In this document: positions 56,673 to 64,000 of the stretch, piece by piece
Layout of the letters: every line of letters begins with the position of its first letter
Numbering within the stretch: position 1 is the first letter of the stretch
Assembly: GCA_022226955.1 (NCBI GenBank)
Contig: CP092079.1
Span: 2,426,419-2,490,418 of the forward strand
Origin: Nitrospira sp.
GTDB taxonomy: Bacteria > Nitrospirota > Nitrospiria > Nitrospirales > Nitrospiraceae
Length of the DNA: 64,000 nt
Direction of reading: 5' to 3'
The notes under the pieces: model-generated
Seen by the model: only the letters and a program-made list of their open reading frames with translations
Database searches by the model: none
Told to the model about the DNA's origin: nothing
Translations under genes and position numbers: made by a program

Positions 56673-56673
56673 C

Positions 56674-57126
56674 CTACGTCCTCCTCCACACCGGCTTGTC
56701 CGGCGTGGCGCGCTTCAGTTCCAAATTCGCCTCCGTCGCCAGCACCTTATCTAACACGCCGTTGACAAACTTCGAGGCTTCCTCATCGCCGAAACTCTTG
56801 GCCAGCTCAATCGCCTCGTCCATCGTCACGTTTGCCGGCACATCGTCCATCCAGAGCAACTCATAGAGACCCGCACGTAAAATATTCCTGTCCACGATCG
56901 GCATGCGGCTGATTTTCCAATTCGTCGCATACTTGGCCAGCACCGTATCGAGATCTTTCTTCTTCTCCTGCACCCCGGCAACCAATCGCTCCGCGAAGGC
57001 CTTCGTCTCGTCGTCCGTGGTCAGCGGCTTCCAGAACTCGTCGAGCCACAGGCCCGACTTGCCGTGAATATCGTACTGAAACAAAATCTGGAGCGCCCGC
57101 TCGCGCGCTTCATGACGTGATCCCAT
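56674..57126 (-). CDS. nusB: Transcription antitermination factor NusB
   Basis: A 150-residue helical protein with [17 protein letters not shown] at the start and [14 protein letters not shown] and [20 protein letters not shown]. Binds boxA RNA with NusE/S10. Lies 2 nt after ribH, in the usual ribH-nusB order. Confidence 0.95.
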   Translation of the reverse strand: MGSRHEARERALQILFQYDIHGKSGLWLDEFWKPLTTDDETKAFAERLVAGVQEKKKDLDTVLAKYATNWKISRMPIVDRNILRAGLYELLWMDDVPANVTMDEAIELAKSFGDEEASKFVNGVLDKVLATEANLELKRATPDKPVWRRT

Positions 57127-57128
57127 AA

Positions 57129-57659
57129 TTAACGGCTTTTCTTTCGTACAGTCCGCTTGGGACGGGGTGCCGCATCGGCAGCCCCAGGCTCCAATGCCTT
57201 GAGTTGCGCGATCACGCTGGCCATTTCAATCGCCGATTTTGCCGCCTCGCCGCCCCGGTTGAACTTTGCTGGATCGGCGCGCTCAATCGCCTGCGCCACC
57301 GTCTCAGTCGTCAGCACGCCGAAAATGATCGGCACGCCGGTCTCCAACGAGGCCTGGCCGATTCCCCGGCTCGCTTCATTGCAGATATAGTCGAAGTGCG
57401 GCGTGTCCCCCCGAATGACGGCGCCAAGGCAAATCACCGCCTCGAAGCGCCCGGACTGAGCCAGCATTTTCGCCACCAGCGGGAGCTCAAACGCCCCCGG
57501 CACCCGCACCGCCTCGATATCCTGATCCTTCACGCCGTGCTTCGTCAGGCCGTCTAGACAGGACGACAGCAACTTGCTCGTCACGAACTTATTGAACTTC
57601 GCGACGACCACGCCGAACCGCATCCCCGTCGCATTATGCGAACCTTTACGAAGCTTCAT
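57129..57659 (-). CDS. ribH: 6,7-Dimethyl-8-ribityllumazine synthase
   Basis: Penultimate riboflavin step. The 176-residue product has [47 protein letters not shown] and [16 protein letters not shown]. Its C-terminus carries a basic tail ([10 protein letters not shown]) unusual for the family. Separated from ribBA by copy E of the palindromic element. Confidence 0.94.
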   Translation of the reverse strand: MKLRKGSHNATGMRFGVVVAKFNKFVTSKLLSSCLDGLTKHGVKDQDIEAVRVPGAFELPLVAKMLAQSGRFEAVICLGAVIRGDTPHFDYICNEASRGIGQASLETGVPIIFGVLTTETVAQAIERADPAKFNRGGEAAKSAIEMASVIAQLKALEPGAADAAPRPKRTVRKKSR

Positions 57660-57701
57660 ACCCGCCTACAATTCCCTTCCTACCGACACCACACACTTCT
57701 A

Positions 57702-57815
57702 GGGCGGATGGGACCGTCCCAATCGCGCGCATTGACCAAGCACCTCCCTTGATCTGTCATTTGGATCAAGTCCCGCGTGCGCGGGCAGCGAGCAATGGGA
57801 TGGTCCCATCTGCCC
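57702..57815. repeat. Palindromic 3' element, copy E
   Basis: Arms GGGCGGATGGGACC (57702-57715) and GGTCCCATCTGCCC (57802-57815) are complementary at 13 of 14 positions. Inner blocks are CGCGCATTGACCAAGCACC and GCGTGCGCGGGCAGCGAGCA, with TTGATC...GATCAA at the centre. Begins 1 nt past the ribBA stop. Confidence 0.68.
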
Positions 57816-57816
57816 G

Positions 57817-59025
57817 TTACACTTTCTTTAAAAGATGCCCCATCTTATGTTTCTTCGTCCGCAAGTACCGCACATTCGCTTCGCGCGGCGCGATTTCAAC
57901 CGGCACCCGCTCCACCACTTTCAATCCATAGCCTTCGATGCCGACAATCTTGCGCGGATTATTGGTGATCAGCTTGATCTGATGCAGGCCAAGGTTGACG
58001 AGAATCTGCGCTCCGACGCCGTAATCCCTCAGGTCGGCCTTAAAGCCCAGCTTGAAATTCGCCTCCACCGTATCGCTGCCTTCATCCTGAAACCCGTAGG
58101 CCTTGAGCTTGTTCAGCAGCCCGATACCCCGGCCCTCTTGATTCAAGTAGAGCAACACCCCGCGGCCTTCCGCTTCAATGATCTGCATCGCGCGATGGAG
58201 CTGGTCCCGGCAATCGCACCGGAGCGACCCCAGCGCATCCGCCGTGAGGCAGCCGGAATGGACACGCACCAGCGTCGGATTCCCGCCATCGACCTTGCCC
58301 TTCACCAGCGCGATGTGCGTTACATTATCGACTTCGTTTTCAAACGCCACGGCTTCGAAGTCACCGAAGATCGTCGGCATGCGCGCCGTGGCCGCCCGCC
58401 GCACGAACGTCTCGCGTTGCATGCGGTATTCGATGAGCGCCTTGATCGTCACCATCTTGAGCTTGTGCTTTTTGGCAAACTTGGCCAGCTCAGGCACACG
58501 AGCCATGCTGCCGTCCTCATTCATGATTTCGCAAATGACGCCCGCCGGTTGCAACCCCGCGAGACGCGCCAGATCGACGGAGCCTTCCGTCTGCCCAGCC
58601 CGTTTGAGCACCCCGCCTTTTTGCGCCTTGAGCGGGAAAATATGCCCCGGTCTGGCCAGGTCGCCCGGCTTGGCTTTCGGATCGAGCGCGACCTGAATCG
58701 TCGTCGCCCGGTCGGCAGCGGAGATCCCGGTGGTAATTCCCTTGCGCGCATCTACCGAGACAGTAAAAGCCGTGCCGAACGTCGCCGTATTCTCAATGGC
58801 CTGAGGAGGAAGCTGTAATTCTTCACAGCGCTCGGGAGTCAGTGCGAGACAAATGAGACCCCGCGCGTGCTTGGCCATGAAATTGATGACTTGCGGCGTC
58901 ACTTTGTCTGCGGCAATGACAAGATCGCCTTCGTTCTCGCGGTCTTCGTCATCGACCAGAATGATGCACTTGCCCTTGCGAATGTCTTTGATGGCGTCTT
59001 GAATACTGTTAAATGGATTAGCCAT
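57817..59025 (-). CDS. ribBA: Bifunctional DHBP synthase/GTP cyclohydrolase II
   Basis: Makes both riboflavin precursors. The 402-residue protein starts as RibB ([40 protein letters not shown]) and from about 205 is RibA with [20 protein letters not shown], which supplies zinc-binding cysteines, and [27 protein letters not shown]-like segment is [11 protein letters not shown]. No FMN riboswitch was recognised in the upstream 100 nt. Confidence 0.95.
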   Translation of the reverse strand: MANPFNSIQDAIKDIRKGKCIILVDDEDRENEGDLVIAADKVTPQVINFMAKHARGLICLALTPERCEELQLPPQAIENTATFGTAFTVSVDARKGITTGISAADRATTIQVALDPKAKPGDLARPGHIFPLKAQKGGVLKRAGQTEGSVDLARLAGLQPAGVICEIMNEDGSMARVPELAKFAKKHKLKMVTIKALIEYRMQRETFVRRAATARMPTIFGDFEAVAFENEVDNVTHIALVKGKVDGGNPTLVRVHSGCLTADALGSLRCDCRDQLHRAMQIIEAEGRGVLLYLNQEGRGIGLLNKLKAYGFQDEGSDTVEANFKLGFKADLRDYGVGAQILVNLGLHQIKLITNNPRKIVGIEGYGLKVVERVPVEIAPREANVRYLRTKKHKMGHLLKKV

Positions 59026-59127
59026 GATCGGAAAAGTTAACTGATTAATTTTAGGTTGAAAATCGTCCCAACAGAAGCCTGACAGATAACCCTGTTTAGC
59101 CCTCGCCTGTCAACGGGAAAAACAACC

Positions 59128-60333
59128 CTACGGAGCCCCCTCGCCATCCACCACGACATCGCCCCGTAGACGGAGGAAGACCATCCCCCAAGCGCAAACC
59201 CCGAGTCCCGCAAAAAACCACAGCCCCGCATCGTAACTCCCAGTCACCGCCTTCAACCCGAACAACACCACAGGAAAGACAAACCCACCGACACTTCCGA
59301 TCGCGCCGATGAGGCCCGAAGCCAAGCCGATCTGCCGGGGAAACCCTTCCGCCACCATTTGAAAGACCACCCCGTTGCCTACTCCCATCGCCCCGCTCGC
59401 CAGCACAATCATCGCAATACCCATGGATTGGGAAGGACTGGTCACGGCCACCATCGATCCAACAATGAGCGGCAACACAATATACAGTACTCGCATGCCG
59501 CCGCGCCGGTCTGCCGCATAGCCCCCGAACGGACGAATCGCACTTCCGACCAACCCACAGAGTGCCGCCACCGATCCAGCCGCTACCGCATCGAACCCAT
59601 AGGTCTCATACAATAACATCGGAAGCACACTGCACAAGCCGACGAATCCGCCGAAGGTAATCGCATAGAGAAAACAGAGCCAATAGGCCGACCGCTGCCG
59701 CAAGAGCGCAGCAGCATGATGCCACCACTCGACATCGCGGCTATGCCGGTCCCCTTGCCGGCCCTCGCACACAAGCAACATAAACAGCACACAAGTCACC
59801 GCGACAATACCGGCCATGATTCCAAACGCCTGCTGCCAGCCGAACGCCTCCGCCCACCGGGGCGCAAAAAACAAAATCAGCACCGTCCCGATGTTTCCCG
59901 AAGCCGCGAGCCCCAAGACCAGCCCCTGAGACGATGGCGGGTAGGCCTGCCCTGCCAGCGGCAAAGCGACCGCAAAGCTCGCCCCGCCTATCCCCAACGA
60001 TAATGCCAAGACCCATAATCCAATCGACGCCGGTTCCGCCAACCAGCCCCAGAGCAAAATCGCGAATTCTCCAAGCAGAATGGCGACCGCCGTCTTCTTG
60101 GCCCCAAACCAATCGCAGCTCCAGCCTCCCACCACACGCAACAGGGCCCCGCCCAACAGCGGCAATGCCACCAGCACCGATAGCTCAGTGCCGCTCAGTT
60201 CAAATGCGCGCGCCATCGGTAAACTCAGCGCCCCGAACAGCAGCCACACCATGAAACTGACCGTGAGGTGCAGCCAGGCCCCAAGCAACGTGGGCCAATG
60301 CCCACCTCGAATCGTCTGCCAAATATCAGCCAC
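59128..60333 (-). CDS. NarK-type nitrate/nitrite MFS transporter
   Basis: A 401-residue twelve-helix transporter. It has the nitrate signature GNGVVFQMVAEGFPRQIG with LASGLIGAIGSVGGFVFP, and the first-half GASFAVALPLAGQAYPPSSQ. It starts with GTG at 60333 preceded by GGAGG; a GTG at 60360 is possible. It probably moves nitrite or nitrate across the inner membrane, which fits a nitrite-oxidising lifestyle. Confidence 0.85.
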   Translation of the reverse strand: MADIWQTIRGGHWPTLLGAWLHLTVSFMVWLLFGALSLPMARAFELSGTELSVLVALPLLGGALLRVVGGWSCDWFGAKKTAVAILLGEFAILLWGWLAEPASIGLWVLALSLGIGGASFAVALPLAGQAYPPSSQGLVLGLAASGNIGTVLILFFAPRWAEAFGWQQAFGIMAGIVAVTCVLFMLLVCEGRQGDRHSRDVEWWHHAAALLRQRSAYWLCFLYAITFGGFVGLCSVLPMLLYETYGFDAVAAGSVAALCGLVGSAIRPFGGYAADRRGGMRVLYIVLPLIVGSMVAVTSPSQSMGIAMIVLASGAMGVGNGVVFQMVAEGFPRQIGLASGLIGAIGSVGGFVFPVVLFGLKAVTGSYDAGLWFFAGLGVCAWGMVFLRLRGDVVVDGEGAP

Positions 60334-60424
60334 GCACAGGCCTCCAGTTGAACAGGGCACTATAGGTGAGCCCCTTTCTTCGGCGCAAGCGAAGCAGTCC
60401 CCCGTCTCAGCATCTGGAATGATT

Positions 60425-60627
60425 GAGTTACCCCCACAGGATACTCAAAAAGTTCGTCCAGCAAGGCCGCAGCCGATGAAAGCACCGGAGGCGTAGCCGT
60501 GCTCACCCGCCCTCCCCAAGCTGCCAAGACAGCTCTCTCCCCGTGCGGGGTACGTTGAGGATGCTATCGAGGCGGGAACGCAGCTTGGGAAAGATGCGTC
60601 TTGGCGCATCAGGGTTGGGCGGGTGAG
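60425..60627. repeat. Structured intergenic repeat between the divergent narK-like gene and rpoH
   Basis: About 60425-60500 is the second copy of the repeat seen at 30340-30415. It is followed by a large inverted repeat: CTCACCCGCCC (60502-60512) pairs with GGGCGGGTGAG (60617-60627), CCAAGCTGC with GCAGCTTGG (60580-60588), CCCC-GTGC-GGGG lies at 60539-60550 and GATGCG...CGCATC at 60593-60610. The whole gap 60334-60699 has no gene. The element could be a mobile or RNA-forming repeat. Confidence 0.5.
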
Positions 60628-60662
60628 AAAAATGGCTTTTTCAGCATCCTGCCGGACAACCT

Positions 60663-60690
60663 TTGTCCATAGGACAGGTTCTGTTATAGT
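60663..60690 (+). promoter_or_regulatory. Possible promoter of the sigma-32-like gene
   Basis: TTGTCC (60663-60668) and TATAGT (60685-60690) are spaced 16 nt apart. The -10 box is only about 10 nt from the ATG at 60700, and no ribosome site fits between, so translation may be leaderless if this promoter is used. Confidence 0.35.
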
Positions 60691-60699
60691 CACCAACCC

Positions 60700-61704
60700 A
60701 TGAGTGGTCGCGATTCATCACCCGACGATACCGACAGCGCGCTGGAACCGGAAATCCTCGATCCTTCCGATGACGAAGTCATCGAGGCGGACACGGCTCC
60801 CGTCGTATTAGATGTCCCGCAGCCGGACGGCCGCACGCCGGCCGATGCCCAGGCCGTCGCCCCCGTTACCGGCCTTCAGCAATATCTCGCGGAAATCCGC
60901 CGTTATCCCTACCTCTCGAAGGAAGAAGAACTGCTCCTCTTCCACGAATATCATGTGCAAGGCAGCCGCGAAGCCGCCGTGAAGCTCATCATGGCCAACC
61001 TGCGCGTGTCCGTAGCCATCGCCGCAGAATATCTCCACACCGGCACCGACCATATGGACCTGATTCAGGAAGGCAATGTCGGCCTGATGCAGGCGATCAA
61101 GAAATTTGACCCGACGAAAAACGTGCGCTTTTATGCGTACGCCGCCTGGTGGGCGCGCGCCTACATTCTCCGGTACCTCTTGAACAACTTCCGGCTCGTC
61201 AAAATCGGTACTACCCAGGACCAACGAAAGCTCTTCTATAACCTCAAAAAGGAAAAAGCCAAGCTCGCGCGTGAAGGCTTTGCCCCCGACACAAAACTCC
61301 TGGCTGACCGGCTGAACGTGCGCGAGCGCGATGTCGTCGAGATGGACCAGCGGCTGGGGAACTGGGAACTGTCCCTGGACCAGCCAATCGGCGAAGAGCA
61401 GGACGGCACGCTGCTTGATGTCCTCCCCTCTCAGCAATCCAGCGTGGATGAGGTCATTGCCGATAACGAGTTGCAAACCCTGTTTCGGAAAAAGCTGGCT
61501 GAATTTGCCAAGACCCTAGACGAACGGGAAGAGGATATTCTACGAAATCGGCTCCTGTCTGAAACACCCCTCACGCTCGACGATCTAGGCGGCAAATACG
61601 GCATCACTAAAGAACGAACCAGGCAGCTTGAGGCGCGCATCATCAAGCGATTACGCGAATACATCAAGAAAGATGTGAAAGACTTTGAACAGCTCCAACG
61701 CTAA
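60700..61704 (+). CDS. rpoH: RNA polymerase sigma factor, sigma-32 (RpoH) type
   Basis: A 334-residue group 2/3 sigma factor. An acidic N-terminal extension of about 55 residues precedes the sigma core: region 2 with LIQEGNVGLMQAIKKFDPTK and FYAYAAWWARAYILRYLLNN, the RpoH-box-like QDQRKLFYNLKKE, and region 4 ending GITKERTRQLEARIIKRLRE. It lies just before groES-groEL, consistent with heat-shock control. Confidence 0.85.
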   Translation: MSGRDSSPDDTDSALEPEILDPSDDEVIEADTAPVVLDVPQPDGRTPADAQAVAPVTGLQQYLAEIRRYPYLSKEEELLLFHEYHVQGSREAAVKLIMANLRVSVAIAAEYLHTGTDHMDLIQEGNVGLMQAIKKFDPTKNVRFYAYAAWWARAYILRYLLNNFRLVKIGTTQDQRKLFYNLKKEKAKLAREGFAPDTKLLADRLNVRERDVVEMDQRLGNWELSLDQPIGEEQDGTLLDVLPSQQSSVDEVIADNELQTLFRKKLAEFAKTLDEREEDILRNRLLSETPLTLDDLGGKYGITKERTRQLEARIIKRLREYIKKDVKDFEQLQR

Positions 61705-61819
61705 AATATCCTCTTGTGGACTCGCCGAAATTCTTCTCTGGAATTCTTCAATCTCAATGGGTTATGATTCGAATAGTCCAGACATTGGGTTTACAAAAGA
61801 ATTTCTTTTCCCGCCCTCT

Positions 61820-61847
61820 TGACTTGGACCAGCCTCGGGCTATCTCT
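61820..61847 (+). promoter_or_regulatory. Possible promoter upstream of groES
   Basis: TTGACT (61820-61825) and TATCTC (61842-61847), 16 nt apart, about 130 nt before the groES ATG. No CIRCE inverted repeat (TTAGCACTC-N9-GAGTGCTAA) was seen between rpoH and groES. Confidence 0.35.
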
Positions 61848-61974
61848 CATACTGCACGATAGACATCGCTCTGTGTTGTCGAGGAGCGTGAGAGTCCAGC
61901 CGACAAATGCGGCTCTGCATCACATCGTTGTAACGTTCACCACAGTTTATTCATCGCACGAGGAGGGTTTGTTT

Positions 61975-62274
61975 ATGAGCTCAGCAGCGAAGGACAAGAA
62001 GAATGTCGCCAAGGGATTCCAGCCTTTGGGCGATCGGGTGTTCGTCACCTACACCGAAGAACTGGAGCGGACGGCCGGCGGGATTTATGTGCCGGATTCA
62101 GCGAAAGAAAAGCCGCAACGAGGCATCGTGCAGGCCATCGGCAAGAAGGTCGAGAACGTGAAGGTGGGCGACCAGGTCCTCTTCGACAAATATTCAGGCA
62201 GCAAGCTGCGGATGGAAGATGAAGAGTGCTTGATCCTCAAGGAAGAAGACATCCTCGGCATCTTCGCCAGCTAA
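61975..62274 (+). CDS. groES: Co-chaperonin GroES
   Basis: A 99-residue protein (FQPLGDRVFVTYTEELERTA, GGIYVPDSAKEKPQRGIVQA, VLFDKYSGSK). The ATG at 61975 has AGGAGGG upstream; upstream in-frame sequence is ignored. It has about ten extra Lys-rich residues at the N-terminus (SSAAKDKKNVAKG). Caps GroEL and is followed by groEL after 40 nt. Confidence 0.95.
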   Translation: MSSAAKDKKNVAKGFQPLGDRVFVTYTEELERTAGGIYVPDSAKEKPQRGIVQAIGKKVENVKVGDQVLFDKYSGSKLRMEDEECLILKEEDILGIFAS

Positions 62275-62302
62275 TCGATAACTACGATCACGATTGAATT
62301 AA

Positions 62303-63955
<1,653 letters not shown>

Positions 63956-64000
63956 GGTTTCCGTTTCTTCTTCGCTGTCGAAGACCGGTCCGGCGGTGGC

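Noticed and set aside
59026..59127. FMN riboswitch before ribBA
   Set aside because: The 100-nt gap is AT-rich and shows none of the conserved RFN-element blocks.
61705..61974. CIRCE operator upstream of groES
   Set aside because: No TTAGCACTC-N9-GAGTGCTAA-like inverted repeat was found on reading the gap.

Overview
The window looks like a chromosomal piece of a Nitrospira-type bacterium (phylum Nitrospirota). The strongest pointer is a chlorite dismutase of the secreted pentameric kind (54544-55335), together with a NarK-like nitrate/nitrite carrier, a cupredoxin and GC-rich coding throughout. The genus is my inference. Most genes lie on the minus strand. No rRNA, tRNA, CRISPR array or intact insertion sequence was seen.

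Layout. 1-12.3 kb: core metabolism (end of a CrcB-like protein, aroC, aspS, an RluB-type pseudouridine synthase, guaA, guaB), a 988-residue NHL-repeat protein, and scpB/scpA. 12.4-17 kb: a pentapeptide-repeat protein, a histone-H1-like Lys/Ala protein, a cupredoxin and a large methyltransferase. 17-23.4 kb: an accessory patch with a Gcr-type membrane protein, small toxin/antitoxin-like and HEPN genes, three genes broken by stops or frameshifts, and displaced copies of the 3' ends of two flanking genes (the methyltransferase and gppA). 23.5-30.3 kb: gppA, recG, a TPR/peptidase-MA protein and membrane or exported proteins. 30.4-34.1 kb: a compact six-gene minus-strand operon (thioredoxin-like protein to O-methyltransferase).

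34.2-46.5 kb is the most interesting part: a RiPP (ribosomally made, modified peptide) locus. Four tiny precursor genes share a leader with a lasso-peptide-like Y..P / Thr(-2) signature but have divergent cores. Around them are two PqqD-type recognition proteins, a lasso-B2-type cysteine protease, an ABC exporter, an HPr-kinase-like protein, two NTP_transf_5 nucleotidyltransferase-like proteins, two ATP-grasp proteins (one apparently lacking metal ligands) and two di-iron fatty-acid-hydroxylase-like membrane enzymes. The asparagine-synthetase-like lasso cyclase is absent from the window. Three PqqD-end/precursor junctions have the same 6-nt spacing, and one of those PqqD genes is now only a 3' stump, showing that the cassette was duplicated.

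46.8-59 kb: purine and riboflavin genes (purF, purL, purQ, purS, purC, purB, nusB, ribH, ribBA) interleaved with a PilZ protein, an exported protein, a methyltransferase, a small membrane protein and chlorite dismutase. 59.1-64 kb: the NarK-like transporter, a structured intergenic repeat, a sigma-32-like factor and groES-groEL. Five long imperfect palindromes sit just 3' of guaA, scpB, the small membrane gene, purC and ribBA; they look like a dispersed 3'-end element family.
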